A stretch of DNA of 64,000 nucleotides, from positions 1,736,001-1,800,000 of the forward strand of contig JAITYX010000049.1 in assembly GCA_021018815.1 (NCBI GenBank), written 5' to 3'. The position numbers were made by a program, and so were the translations under genes. Position 1 is the stretch's first letter; every line of letters begins with the position of its first letter. The notes under the pieces were generated by a model that ran no database searches, was not told the origin of the DNA, and saw only the letters and a program-made list of their open reading frames with translations. Of the stretch, positions 22,611 through 35,028 are shown piece after piece. This DNA comes from Talinum fruticosum (lineage: Eukaryota > Streptophyta > Magnoliopsida > Caryophyllales > Talinaceae).

Positions 22611-22628
22611 TCCCCAATGGAGTAGCCA
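22611..22628 (-). other. Primer binding site of the Tat element
   Basis: On the - strand it reads TGGCTACTCCATTGGGGA, one base inside the 5' LTR. It resembles the TGGCGACTC...TGGGGA primer sites common in Tat and Ogre elements. The tRNA used is not certain. Its presence shows 22630-24601 is the 5' LTR. Confidence 0.65.
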
Positions 22629-22629
22629 C

Positions 22630-24601
22630 TGTAGGAACCACGGCCTCGGGCCCATCGGGACCGGGGCCAAGCTTCCCACGATTGCCTTTGGCGTAAGGGT
22701 TTAGAAAGTTAAAAAGAATTATTTTGAGATTTTGAAGATGAGATTTAGAAAGTGGGGATGAACCTTCTATTAAGATTTCCAAATTTTATTAAATCTAATT
22801 TAGGCAAAGTTTAAATGGCAGTTTTATTAATCTTTTTAATTTTATAAATTACTTTTAGAATTCCCGAGATATTATTTAATAATCACGGACAAATACAAAC
22901 TAGGGTTTTGGGTTTGCCATGAGGCTTTAGGGCCAAATTAGTGTGAAAACACCAATCTGGATCGAAGCCTCGCTCGCCGACCACTCGCACCTAATAGTGG
23001 CAGGCTCCGGCGAGAGGCCAGGGTGAGGAAATCAGCCTTGGCCTATGCCCTGGTTGGCGGATCCAGAACCAGGTTCCTTTATCCCTGCAATTAGAAAATA
23101 CCGGGATCTAAATTCAATAAGAATAAAGTACAAAATAAGGGGGTCGCCAGTAAGTTTTTAGAATGAAAACTAACAAGAATAAGAATTTGCTTTTCCAATC
23201 TTAGTATGGGAAAACTAAGACTAAAAGTAGCTAAAATTGACTCCATCGATCTTTGAACCGAGAATCGGATTCAAGGGTAACAAGACGAAACGTAGGGATT
23301 ACCCTTCCGCTCCACTCGTCCGGAGACGACCATTACTAATTTGAGTAGTGAATTAAAATAATGTAAAATGAACATGCAAGCGACATACTACAACAATAAA
23401 TAAAAGCAACCAAATGGAATTAAGGGAAAAGCAATAAAGAAAATGATAAAGAAAACAAATGCAAAAATTAAAGATTACATCCGGAGGGGAGGAATTAAAA
23501 GAAATGATTACATCTCTTAAACCACAATACGTAAAGCAATAAATGAAACATAAATTAAATAGCCGTTTGAAGGCTAACAAATTGCCCTTTGGTTGTTCCA
23601 CGTTTCGATCCGGATCTCCACACTAGATCTCTTGATGCAACGGCGACAAACAAAAGAAACAGGGCTTGTTTTTATGGATTATGTAGAGAATTGGAAAGAT
23701 CATTTGAATAGGTGCCCGAGAGATCGGAATAACTAATATTCGTTAGCTCTTTGCACAAATTCAACAAGTGGTGAGTGGAAAAGATGAATGTTTAAGATTG
23801 ATTTCGGTAGAGTACCGTTTAGGTATAAGTGCTCTAGTTATCTTTTTGCAGAATAATGCATAGGAGAAAGTCATCCCCGGGAAAGAGAGTCAAGGCTCTC
23901 CGGAGAGAAACTAGGTCATAAATTACCTAGAGTTTTCCCTCGGTCGATCGTCCAAACAGACTAAAAATAAATTGGGCCAGAATCTAACAACATTGAACTG
24001 GATAAGGAAGCAATAAAACTGGATAGAACCCGAGTTCACAACGCCGGCCAACCGGGCCTTCCTAAGGTTTCGTTCCCTAGCGTGTCTCCAAGGGATTCTC
24101 CAAGCCAAAATGCGGTGTTTCACTTAAATCTTTGGGGTGGCAAGCAGCGCCATGATGAAGTTTTTAGGGGAAAAGCTCCTACTCTCATGTGGACTGTTTT
24201 GTGGAGCTTAACCCCGAGCACTTTGATGCTAGTGATTATGAAATACAATGCCTTAACGCCGTCTTCAGCTTCTTCAACTCCTTGTCTGGTTTGACATAAG
24301 TTAAATGTAGTATTCCGAGCTTGGAATTTTTTGACACACAACACCGAACTGCATTGTCTCCGAAGGCTTGGCCCGGTTCTTGGATCGTCCGAAAGAAAAA
24401 GGGATTTATGGACCGGCTCAAGGCAAAAGGCTGTTTATTTGGTCTTAGGGGTTCTTTGTGGTTTACTAGTTTATGTCGCACCAATCGATTATAGTCTAAG
24501 ATCCAAATCCTCAAACACGACTCAAGCATTTCATCATCGGGCCAACAGTAATAAAATACGAAAATAAAGAGATCGGAGATGACACTTTTTAGGTGTCTAC
24601 A
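22630..24601 (-). repeat. LTR2 copy 1: 5' LTR of the Tat element, 1972 bp
   Basis: On the + strand it starts TGTAGGAACC and ends TAGGTGTCTACA, so termini TGTAG/CTACA are inverted. In element orientation it starts TGTAGACACCTAAAAAGTG and ends ...GGTTCCTACA. A PBS lies inward on the left and no PPT on the right, which makes it the 5' LTR. Three more copies (29063-35410, 35528-37591, 58379-60278) and a short remnant (43547-43590) share these termini. I could not place a good TATA box in this copy. Confidence 0.85.
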
Positions 24602-26449
24602 ACATCATGCATTACTAGCAAAGCATACGAACATGAAGATCAACATGCACATACCTCGGAATCCGTGACATATATAAAAACGGAATTCGCCTGTCTTCAT
24701 ATATTTAAAGACCACTACATAAGCAGCCTCATCTTCATGATGAAGGAGACCGAGAACAACCTGCCATAACAATTTCTATTTATGAACCATTACGAAGATA
24801 ACAAAAAATAACATTGACTATGATTACCTCGTCTTCCGTTATAGATTGTAGCAAACAATACTCATTATATTGGGGTTTTTGTTGAACTTTTCCCCAATTT
24901 AATAACCTAGGAAACCACTTAGCATCTTGCCTGGGAAGTGAGTGGTATGTTCGTAAAACCATACCAAGCAACTACATATGCAACGTTGGTTAGAAATGCA
25001 ACATTGTTCATAATAAAAGGTCAACTCTTAAAATGTCCGTATCAATTCTTTAAGGATCATCTATTTGTAATATTTTAGGATGGAAATTCTTTCACATTAT
25101 TTCTCCTTGCAATTCTTAAAAGGTCTATTTGTTGTACATAGTTTTTGCTATGACTTTGTATGTTACTCGGATGTTGGTTTTCTTATTTTTTATGTGCTTT
25201 CTTTTCTAGCTCCCATCATGAATCATTGAAAGCTCAAACAGGCATCACCGAGGTAATCTAATGTAAGCTAAATTACCTTTAGCTATCATTGGGTGTATGA
25301 AGTTTATCACATAGCGAGGTCTTTCTCTGTATTGGCGGTTGTTTGTGAAATTCAACATTTTGTTTTTTGGAGTACATAGAAGCATCTTGAAGACATCAAA
25401 CAACCTTTCGGATGGTTGAAATTTTACTGATTTGATTTCTCATATATGTTCCATGAGCTTTGATACAAGTGGTCTACATTGGAGGTAAATGTGTATTCTA
25501 TGATTAAAAGTTTTAAAAAGATTTAGTATGTCAACCTCTTCTTTGATTCTCGAGTATAATCTAATTTGCATTCCTCTGCTACATTTTTATGTGATACTAC
25601 AAGTGAGTGTGACACGAGACAAATGGAGTACACCTTGCAGATACATAGAAAGATTAGATAAAGAAAAATATTGAATGTTGGTAGATAATTTACACTATTG
25701 TGTTCTTTTTGTATGTTGTTAACAATTACTAAACTGAACCACTTGTTGAAGTTCTTCCAACTAATGGAAATATTAGAATTTTATTGTTTTACACTCGCGA
25801 ATATTCTTCTTTAATAGTACATTCATACATTTGAGCATGTTATCTTCTTTTCATGTCTTCGCCATTGGAATATAGAAGTGCAGTTGAATGACATAGGGTA
25901 TTTCAGTCTACTATGGAAGAGCTACTATATGATAATTTGGTAGGTATCAAACTAAGGATTGACTCTTGTAATGATAATAGGTTATGCTTCTTTTATATTT
26001 TACTCCAAGATGGGGCTTAAGTTGTTTGGCTTTTCATTTGCGAAATATATATATTCTTATTGCTAATGAATTTTTATGATATCAAAGTGGGAATATTTAG
26101 GTGTCATGAGGGGACGGTGGTACGTAGATATATAATTCGGTTTCAGCTGGGTGTACTCTTGGCACATCACACGAGTGTTAAGCTCAAAGCATCGACAACA
26201 TTTATATAGATCACTCTACACATTACATCCCTTAATTGAATGACTTCATATTCAATTAAAATGAGAAATACGTATGCCTGTTCATTGATAGGATGCTACA
26301 ACTATGTAATCGACTTGGAAAATAAAAGAGTGAGATGATAAATGAATATTATTGGCATAAAATACTACATACACGGAGTAGGATGCGAGAACCCATTCAT
26401 CTAAATTTGTGACAGCTCAGCTTCACAAAGCTTCATTTGTGTCTCCTCA
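24602..26449. other. Unassigned sequence right of the Tat 5' LTR
   Basis: AT-rich with no LTR ends. One - strand stretch at 24780-24971 (FPRLLNWGKVQQKPQYNEYC..) could be a distant exon or tail of the plant-mobile-domain-like gene to its right, but the link is only by strand and style. The remaining 1.5 kb has stops in all frames and no repeat that I can see. Confidence 0.35.
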
Positions 26450-27500
26450 ATGCTTTACACTACGTCCCTCCACACTGCCTCCGCCGAAGCATAGCCATCC
26501 TAACTTTATGAAGCGTCCGCGTATCGGACCATATTCCGGTTCGCTCTGTTGGGTGACCTAGGGAACAAAACTCTACTAAGAACAACCAAATAGTATAATC
26601 GGAGCCATAAACAAATATGTTCTTCTGCTGTGTGATCATTCGCAAGACTCACCATATAGTTCACATACTTGTGGAAGAACTTCTTTTTGTCCACCCCTCG
26701 AACCGACATGCACTGGATCCATTCCAATTCCCAGTCACTCATGTGTGACATGAGCAATGTCCCAACCTCCGAGGACATTGGGGAAGTATTCAACTCCACC
26801 TTTTGCCCCATACCCGATAGCCCGGTCAGCAAAATGACATAGTGCAATGTAAATGGAATTCTCCTACGTCCAATCTTAAATGCCTTTCATCAAGGCACCC
26901 ATCGCTTCACAAGAGAAACCGTTAGATGCCTATCCATCTCTATTACATTATAGTCCATAACAACCCCAAAAGTTGTCCCCTTCACCTGTCTCTTGTGTAA
27001 ATCATCCATATCATTGTTGAACGTTGTTAATGCCCCTAGCATACATCCGGATCGAGTATGACATGAACGTCGGCCAAACTCTTAACAATCGGTGGCTACC
27101 CTCCCCTCCATCCCTTCTAACTTCCTCTCCTCCTCCCTGCTGTGCTCGCCGTCAAAGTAAACAGTAGATAGTTGGTCTCATTTTCCGTTTGAGACGCCGC
27201 CACAACCGACGCATGAAGTTGTTCCTCTTCCAGCAGTAACCCTTTCTTTCTCGGTCACGCTCCTCGGCCTCTTCCCCTACCACTACTCTATCCATCGCAA
27301 GCACTTGTTTTTGCTTGCGACTTCCGGATGCCAACACTTTCTTCCCTAATCTCCTTCATAAACTTACTCTCGTCACTTCCTCCCTCGACCTTTCTCATTC
27401 TCATCCATCTTGGACTAACCCTAACTTGTTGAACATCATCGATCGCCTTCGTTTGACTGCTTGCCCTCCCTGCTGATTGCATCCATTACCACTACCACGA
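26450..27500 (-). pseudogene. Plant-mobile-domain-like transposon protein, decayed
   Basis: Reading leftward, LTVSLVKRWVP (about 26905-26945) is followed by FKIGRRRIPFTLHYVILLTG (about 26820-26880), which fits the pattern RW-P...F--(P)-G---(I/V)-L-DVA-L-GLP of plant mobile domain proteins. The 113-codon frame 26506-26847 continues with DWELEWIQCMSVRGVDKK, YVNYMVSLAND, and LYYLVVLSRVLFPRSPNRA, which again fits (the L-LF pattern before an arginine-rich loop). The upstream part (27152-27482) is charged and low in complexity (GEEAEERDRERKGY). Stops and shifts interrupt it. Such domains occur in Mutator-like and Tat-linked ORFs and in some host genes; the specific family is unsettled. Confidence 0.5.
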
Positions 27501-29062
27501 ACCATTTTGACAACCTAAAACACTACAAATAGTTTCTCTTCATATAATAGAAAAACCAATAACACCATTTTCTAACCAAACCTCAAAAATCGTAACAAAC
27601 AACAAAGGTAAAGCACCTATTACAATAGGTAATACCATAAGTGCAAAGTGCCCATCCCGGGACAACAACAACAATTCATTAGGATAATTGAATGACAAAT
27701 ATATCCAAACTTATGGTCATGTAAAATGCATTACATGTGGCTGAATTACATTCATTCTCCAATGCAAACCAAATAGTCAAGTTCAAGGAATACCACTTTC
27801 CCCGGTAGATATCCCGGGATATCGGAAACCATTCCTAGGGATAACCCGTACGGTAATGCACACCGCCACTTACCCTAGCACCCCTCCCGCCAAAACCAAA
27901 GGTGATAAAGCACCAATCAATGGAACTACATCAAGTACGATACAATCCTCCATAATAAAAACCACCCTCTTCAAGAACAAAAGTCCGAACAAGAACCACC
28001 TCAACAAACATGCAAATCGATAACCACTACCCCTAGCTCCATCCCAACTAAAAGTTAAGCCACTTCTTAGTAAATATAATCACACTGCCATAAAAAGCAT
28101 TCAATTCAATTCGAATATAAATCAACCCATTTACAAAACACCTAAACCGCACAAACCTAGACATCACAAAAACATTCAAAATCGCATCGAATTACCTCCA
28201 ATTTAACCAACTTCAGGCTATTTTCAAACACATAATCACCACAATCAACAAAAACTAAAAAATAAAATAACGCATTCAACCTTTAACTAAAAAATGAAAC
28301 AATGAGAAACTTACCAAACTAAACTGAGTTTCCTTTTCTTTTTAAATGCCTTGATCAATTCCTTTCCTTCTTTACATGGTTCGATGAAATCTAAACCATG
28401 GCGCTGGTGCCTAAAATTCTCTTTGTTCTTTGACTTCTTCTTCGTTATCCTCAACAAGCTTCGCGAACACTCTCTTCTCCCTCTCTTGTTTCACTCTCTC
28501 TCTCTCTCTCTTTCCTCCTCAATTGAATCGGAAAGTCTCATATGAGTAAGGGCATAATGGTTATTTTGCCCTCACAAGTCAATCACGTGGTGGCATGTGC
28601 ATTGCTCAAAGTAACACTTATGTCCTTGGCACTTTCTTGGTCAAGGGAAAATTGACCAACACCCCAAGATCAATTGTCCGGGGTAATAAGACGAGAGAGA
28701 ATGAATGAAGGGGCATGCAACGTATTTGAAAGGGCCATGTGTTGCCTTAAATTCCTAATGAACTTATGTCGGGCCCCGTATTTTTACTCGGGCTATGCAT
28801 TGCCAGTCATTTATTCATAGTTTGCACTTATTTGTTTCCATAAGTTTACATCATATACACATAAAATACATATAATTTTTTATTGAAGAAATTTTTTATC
28901 TTAAATTTCAATACAAAAATTAGAATTGATGATATCGGGTCATGTTCAATCCGATTGAATGGTAAAATGGGTCAACCGGTCCGACCTCGATCCACACCTG
29001 GTTGATCCGAGTGAGTCCCTCATCTAACCAGGTTAATCATTGGTCCGATTCTTTTAACATAG
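27501..29062. other. Non-coding interval with a CT microsatellite
   Basis: No domain is visible. A (CT)n tract at about 28494-28517 lies in a pyrimidine-rich stretch (28370-28530). On the - strand this stretch would be a GA-rich leader upstream of the plant-mobile-domain-like region, so it could be the old promoter or 5' UTR of that gene. About 28900-29050 is GC-richer with no recognisable origin. LTR2 copy 2 begins at 29063. Confidence 0.4.
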
Positions 29063-29503
29063 TGTAGGAACCAAGGTTATCCCCCGTGCGGGGGCCTACA
29101 CTTCCCCACGAATTGGCGTGTTTTGACATTTTTAATTTTCTTTCTTTTGATTTTTGAAGAAAACGAATGATTTTAGGGTTTTTAAGATGAAACTTAGAAA
29201 GTAGAGATGAACCTCTTATTTAGATTTCCGAATTTTATTAAATAAAGTTGAAACAAATTATATTAAATTGAATTACTATTTTATTAATTATTTTATTTTA
29301 TAAATTATTTTTAGATGTCCCGAGATATTATTTCTTACTTGAGGAAAATACAGAAAGCTAGGGTTTTGAATTTGTTGTGAGGCTTTATGGCCAAGCGGAT
29401 GTAAAAACACCGGTTTGGACCAAGGCCACAATTGCCGACACTCGGTGCTGGCCGAGACGAGCACCTAGTGGTCGGCGGCACGGCGAGGGCCATGGCCGAC
29501 GAA

Positions 29504-31227
29504 ATTGTTTTTGTGTAATTTTTTCATTTCTTAGTTTGTTTAATTTTCTGTACAAATTGCTGCTAAGTAATGAAAATCACTTATTTCCAAGCATCTACGT
29601 TTTTAGTATATGTTTCAAACTTTCTCTCGATATATTATTTCTTACTCTTTAACAACTTTGCTCTATTTATGTTCTGAGTTATGTTTTGATATGAGTTGAA
29701 CCGATAAGTACTAATCTTTATTGTTTTCTTGCTCGATCAATTGTATATGAAAACTTATCTCAATGAACTGATTAGTTTTTATCTTAAGTATGGAATGCCT
29801 TTCATCAAAAAGGGGAGATTGAATACTCGGGTATAACTCACTATCTCTCTATTGGTTTTGATTCTAAGTCATTTTGAGCTTTAAAGAAACTCATATCTAA
29901 GTTTTCATCTTATTTTGACCCACGCAAAAACCAGTCATTAAGCATAACATTCAGACACCACTCAGAACAATGTCATGAGTAAATAATTTTTCTAACTCTT
30001 TTATTTTGAGTACTTGACCTCATGTTTCAAGTGAAAATGAATTATAGTGTTAATTCTAATTTCGAGTCGAGTGCATTTATTGAGAATTATTTACTTGATC
30101 AAGTTCATGTACTCTAATATTTTATTCTTTCTAACTTGATCATTTTTAAGGATTGACTCAAGATGGAATTTGAACCTAATGAATACTAGACTCGAAAAAT
30201 TCCATTCCTTTAGGATGAAGATAATTAAGTGCTTAATTTCTTTGAATTAATTATTATCTTTACCTTACTTTGAACCAAAGTATTATTATACTTTGAGTAC
30301 CAGTTTGATTTGCTTTTCTAAGTTGAATAAACAAGCCTAATCTACTTTTAAAATGCAAAAGCAGTCGGTTTCTACCCGTTAAACACCAGTAGACGTAAAT
30401 CAACCATTTCCGGACATGGCTCGAACACCATGTCGGGGTTGCTTGTTTCCAAATCCACTAAACTTGAACTCTGTGTCCAACGGTTGTTTCCACCCCGATT
30501 TTAATCACAACTAGAAGGAATGTCAACCTTTTGAGCCAAGGACCACCACACGACGTTCACTTTTGAACATATCCTTTTTTGAGTGACTCGAGAACAGTTA
30601 TTGAAACTCACCAATCCAAAACAAGCCTCAACGAGTAATTCAGCTATAGCGTGTATAAATAGAAGCTACTCCACAAGACTTGAAGATTGTTGAACACATT
30701 TCTTTACACTTACTTAGTGCTTACTCACTCAATCTTTACCTTATAACTCGTAATATGTATTTTCTTACTTTCTAAGTTATAAAGAAAGTCTTCTAAGAAC
30801 TTATACTCTTTCTACTTTGTTGTAAGTCCCTTGACTAAGCTGTAAGGGTTAACTCACCTTAGTTGTCCCTAACCGCAAAAGGTGTCACGATTAGGAAGCA
30901 CTAGATCGGATAAGGGAACTTCTTAGTCTAGAAAAACTTGTAAGGGGATTGTCTAAGTGAGGAATTCTATAAAGAGTCAATCCTTGTAATTGTTGATTCG
31001 AGTTAATGGATTTGAGTTGGTGCTTGGATTAGCACTGCTCGTGGTTTTCTACCCCAAGAGGGTTTCCACTTACTTCTTTGTGTATTTTACTTTCCGAGTC
31101 CAATCTAGACTTAGAATCTATTTCTTTGTCAATTTTGTGCAAAACTGTTTGTAATTTGTCAAGAATCTTCCATCACCCTATTAATCCCTCTCTAGGGTGA
31201 CTTAATCTCTCCAAGAGCAAACCTTCA
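29504..31227 (+). mobile_element. Copia element remnant: 3' UTR, PPT and 3' LTR
   Basis: The LTR runs 29820-31227 (1408 bp), from TGAATACTCGG to GAGCAAACCTTCA, with TGAA/TTCA termini. It is preceded by the purine tract AAAAAGGGGAGAT (29808-29819), the typical PPT of Sirevirus-type copia elements. The 300 bases left of the PPT are AT-rich element 3' UTR, and no RT or RNase H remains. The bases ACGAA occur both at 29499-29503 and 31228-31232, but the left end is not an LTR end, so I treat this as uncertain. Related LTRs lie at 42212, 43716, 51237 and 52568. Confidence 0.7.
30654..30662 (+). promoter_or_regulatory. TATA box of the copia LTR
   Basis: TATAAATAG in GTGTATAAATAGAAGC, about 835 bases into the LTR. 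The same TATAAATAGAAGCC-type box is conserved on the - strand in the related LTRs at 42741-42749, 44272-44280 and 51815-51823, which supports it as the real LTR promoter. Confidence 0.7.
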
Positions 31228-31652
31228 ACGAAAGCGATAAAAACATAAAATAAATAAATAACTATCGAGAAGGTTGAATTGGTGCCCTTAGGTTGTCCCA
31301 CTCGCTGAACCTGGATCTCGGATCTGGATATGGTGACATGGCAGTGGTGAATAAAGAGAGGGCTTTTATGAGTTTTGTGAAGGTATGTTTGTAGAGAATA
31401 GGAAAGGTCAGCTGAATGAATACCAAAAGATTAGAGTAACTCGAATATTCATTAGCTTTTAGTAAGGATTCAGCGGCGTAGTGTTTAGGAAAGAGGCCTT
31501 TTAAGGTTACGCTTCGATGAGAGTAACGCTTAGGGGAAGGTTATGTATAGTTGGTTCGACAGCGTGGTGCTTAGGAAAGAAGCCATTCTAGCTTAGTATT
31601 CGGTAGCATGACACTAACGAATAAGCCGTGATGAAATGAGAGCCTAAGATCT

Positions 31653-31662
31653 CTATTTATAA
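31653..31662 (-). promoter_or_regulatory. TATA box of LTR2 copy 2
   Basis: On the - strand it reads TTATAAATAG in CGTTATAAATAGAGATC. The other LTR2 copies have weakened versions (for example CTACAAATAGAGGG near 59020 in the + strand copy), so this copy keeps the best form of the promoter. Confidence 0.55.
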
Positions 31663-31954
31663 CGAGAAGGCTAGGTCACAAATGACCTACGGTTTGCATG
31701 CAGCCAGTTGTGCAAAGTCGAACAGAATCAACTACAAAAAATCGAGCTAAAATTGAAGTGATAAAACCGGATAGAACCACGGTTAGGGTGCTGACCACCC
31801 GATGCTGCCCTAGGGTTTCGTGGCCTTCCATGCTACAAAGTGAATCGTCGAGGCCAAAACGCGGCGTTTCAAGGCGTATTAATCCAGGTAGGGGTTGCCG
31901 ACCATATGGTGACGTTTTGGGGATGTGTGCTCCTTGTCTTTGGGGATCTGTCTT

Positions 31955-34900
31955 TGTAAGACCCGTAATTTTGGGTTAGGTAGTTATATGAGTTAAATTA
32001 ATTATTTAGCCCTAATTAAATAGAGTAGGTTGAATGACCAAGATATGTACGTGGTTAGATATTCATAAATTTATTTGGGCGAATGATTATTAGTTCGCAT
32101 AACTATTAATAATGAAGCGTATTAATTCCTTCCTCCGAATTTTCGCTGGACCAACTACGTATAAATCCGAGACCGCTTATGCTACATATGTAGGTTTAAT
32201 AATTATTATGTTTATCAAATGAAAAAGGAAAAAGGAGTGAGAAGGGGGATTAAGTGTTTAGCTGGGGGCTTGATTAGTGTCAAGTTAGGGGTGTGCTAGC
32301 GTGCCCGGTGAAGCCATAGCAAAAAAAAAAAAAAATTAAGGGGAAAAGAGAGGAAGAAGGCTTAGTTAAGGAAGCGGAAGGGAGCCCGAGCAAGGGAAAA
32401 GAAGAGGGAACATAGTAGGGAGAGAGAGGGAGAAGGCGTGAGAGCCGAGAGAGGGCCGGTAGCTTGTCCGAACGGCGAGTGATCGATAGGCAAAGGGAGA
32501 GCAAAGGCTCGGGAAGGCGAAAGGAAAAGAAGCAGAGCAAAGGGAAAAGGGAAGAGGGAGGACTGAACGGAGAAAGAGAGAGAGAGAGAAAGCAGCGAGC
32601 GGTGCGAGGGCCAAGGAGACCGAGTGCGCCAGCGACCACCGCGAACCCAAAAGACGGCAGCCGGCGAGCGAAGGAAAAGAGCAAGGGCCTGGGATAGAGC
32701 GAGGGCGAAGGGGGACCCAAAACAGAGACAGAACACGAGAAAGTCCGAGACACCGGAACCGGGAAAAGAACGGCGGCAAGGGAGGAAGACCGACAACGAG
32801 CACATGAGGACCCGACCAAGAGATAGTGGGAACCGAAACGATGAGCTAGAAGCGGGGAATTTCAGGTGGTTAGTCCTATACTCTAAACTATTAGTAATTT
32901 CGAAACCCAAATAGATTTATTGTGAATATCGAATGTTTACTTTATTGTGAATATTAAATGTTTGCTTGGGAATACGGAATGATTGTACTTGTAGGAAGTA
33001 GTTAGGGCTAAATTAGAACTTGAGAAAATCGATTCGGGGTTAAGATTGAATTGGGAGAATGGAGATTATGAGGAAGTGTGATTGCGTAGGTCCAAGGAAT
33101 AATATCGAAGTTTCAATTAGCAATTGAAGACCAAGAAGTTGCGAGTCGGGTGCGAATTACTTACAGATTGCTTGAATTTACGATGTTGGGAGATAATTGC
33201 TAATATTGGGAAATAACAAGTTAAAGTAAAAGGAGAGTGTGAGTTCATACTGATTGATGCACAATTGAGATATGGGAGTGAGGAGTAGGTGGTTGTTAGG
33301 TTAATTGAGTTCATAATATATTTAAAAGCTCGAGGTTATACTAAACTTGAAGGTAACGAAAGCTAACGGAATTTGAGTGACAAAAGGTGATTAAAAGTTA
33401 TATAATTGAGTATGGGCGAGCAAGAGTTGGTTAATAAGGTAGAGACATAAAATTGGGAGTTTGAGGTAAAGATGGCGATCCGTGAGAAATTGGGGCGGTG
33501 GAGTTAAATGGTGATTACTTGTGGTTATTATGGCTTAGAAAAGTTTTAGTTCCTCAACTCACTAGACCTGAAAGTGAATTAAGTTAAGGGGAATGGACTT
33601 TGGAATATAGAGGATGAACGGGAAATTGGAGTATCAAGGGAGTATGTATCCATGTGGATTGATTTGTGGCATTAAAAATAGAATATGACAAGAATTACTT
33701 ATATAGGAATAAGAGACTCATGCTTGAACAGAATATGGATGAATATGAATAGATGCTACGCACTTGGCGGAATTCTTGAGTTAATAAGATAGCTTCCGAT
33801 GTTCAAGTCTTAGTATAGAGATGCATGACACGTGAAGTGATTTGATTCAAATAACACTCGAAAGTTAGTTTGGAAAAGAGTTCAAATGTTTATGCAAAAC
33901 GCTACTTCAATATGATTCTTGAGAAATGTTTTTCGAATGTGAATATGATTTAATGAAGCAAAACTTATTTTGAGAAAATGAATTGGATTTGAGAAAGTGA
34001 ATTTATAAAGGTGACATGTGGTGTCATGCCCTCCATTTTGTTAAACTGATTTAAGAAAGTTGTGTGATGCTAAAGTGATGAATGATGATGTGCAAATTGT
34101 TTTGAATCAACTTGGCCGAGGATCGTTTGCATATCGAAGGGTTCGAACCGGGGTCCTCATTCATGAGGATGCCAAACTAGAAACTTTGAGGGAAGGGTTC
34201 TAACAGGTGTCCTAGGGATCGGGATGCCCGGCCGGAGACTTCCTAGAAGATAGGTCTTGGGAGCCTTTTGTTCGAGTTGTGCCATAGAAATTATGAAGTG
34301 CTAGTTTGGGTCCATGAAAGCCCGAAAGTTGATTCAATCCTAAAAGAATTGTTAATAATTGTGAAATTGTGCTTTTAAATGATCGAAGTGTTATGATCTT
34401 TACGTTGCAAGCAATTTCGGGAGATTTCATTGATAGCATCTAGATTTGTATTATCTTATTATGTTTTCATGGATTTCATTATGAGTAGTATGTGTAAAGA
34501 ATTTCCATTTTTAGAGTATAAGACTCTCTCGGTGAGCGTGTGGTTTGCTCACCACCATAAACTTCCCCTTTTCCCTCCCAGATCTGCAGTACACTCTCGG
34601 GAGATGTGTGTAGTACTTAGCATATTCTGGACTCCGCCGATTATCGTTTGCGGGTTGCTCGAGCGATTCGAATGGCGAATGTGCATTTCTTATATTTCTA
34701 AGTATTGTACTTTGTAATCTAGTTCATATAGTTTGTACCATAAGTCTCATGAACCCTTTAGATTGTTTTAAGTTTTAACGCATGATTGGTTGCACTCCGG
34801 CTTGTGACCGTTGAGTTGTATACTCCGAGCGTGTGGCTCATTGAGTTATATTATGCTTTTTATGTAGGGTTTTAGGGCTTTGAGCCTAAGGGATAGTCCA

Positions 34901-35028
34901 CACTACAAATGGAACAGCCAAAATTTTTAGAAAATGGTCAACTCTTTTGGGAAAAATTTCCTCTACTACCTTAAGCTAGGATTAGAAAGCCAAACCAACA
35001 CCTAAAAGAGCCTTAGGAGTTCCTTTGA
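31955..35028 (+). repeat. LTR1 copy C, inserted in LTR2 copy 2
   Basis: It starts TGTAAGACCCGTAATTTTGGG, the reverse complement of the right end of LTR1 A. It runs to GAGCCTTAGGAGTTCCTTTGAG, where copy D reads GGGAGTTCCTTCAAGGAAC, and then stops about 45 bases short of the expected ...GGGGTGTTACA. LTR2 sequence resumes at GAGCTAAACA, so the 3' tip has been deleted. The + strand is taken as sense by the ...GTTACA plus primer-site rule. The GC-rich block is at 32300-32850. No target duplication can be judged. Confidence 0.75.
32300..32850. other. GC-rich, strand-skewed block of LTR1 C
   Basis: Purine-rich on + (GAAAGAGAGAGAGAGAG, GGAAAAGAAGCAGAGC), starting about 350 bases after the LTR start. 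Antisense frames of 179, 182 and 145 codons overlap. The 179-codon frame shares phrases with the 244-codon frame of copy A (FGFAVVAG, FFSFRLPEPL, RRS), because the two DNA blocks are homologous and open in the same antisense frame. A poly-A run of 15 sits at about 32321-32335. Confidence 0.6.

Larger units (their letters stand above)
5191..24601 (-). mobile_element. Tat-lineage Ty3/gypsy element with antisense ORFs, split by nested LTRs
   Basis: Read on the - strand the order is 5' LTR (22630-24601), PBS, leader with tandem repeats, gag, protease, RT, RNase H, integrase, then a 3' region holding two + strand coding remnants. Integrase ends without a chromodomain, which separates it from chromoviruses. 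The gag, RNase H and integrase C-terminal motifs, the PBS type and the antisense ORFs all fit Tat-lineage elements. LTR1 B (12527-18702) interrupts the segment between protease and RT; joining across it brings the LFTP and EPTNNYNFGPGY halves together. The 3' LTR is not seen because the Athila-like element was inserted at 5190. Every coding part carries stops or frameshifts, so the copy is dead. Confidence 0.8.

Noticed and set aside
32280..32910. Overlapping antisense frames of 179 and 182 codons as proteins
   Set aside because: Same compositional effect in LTR1 C; partial likeness to the frame in copy A follows from the homology of the two LTRs.
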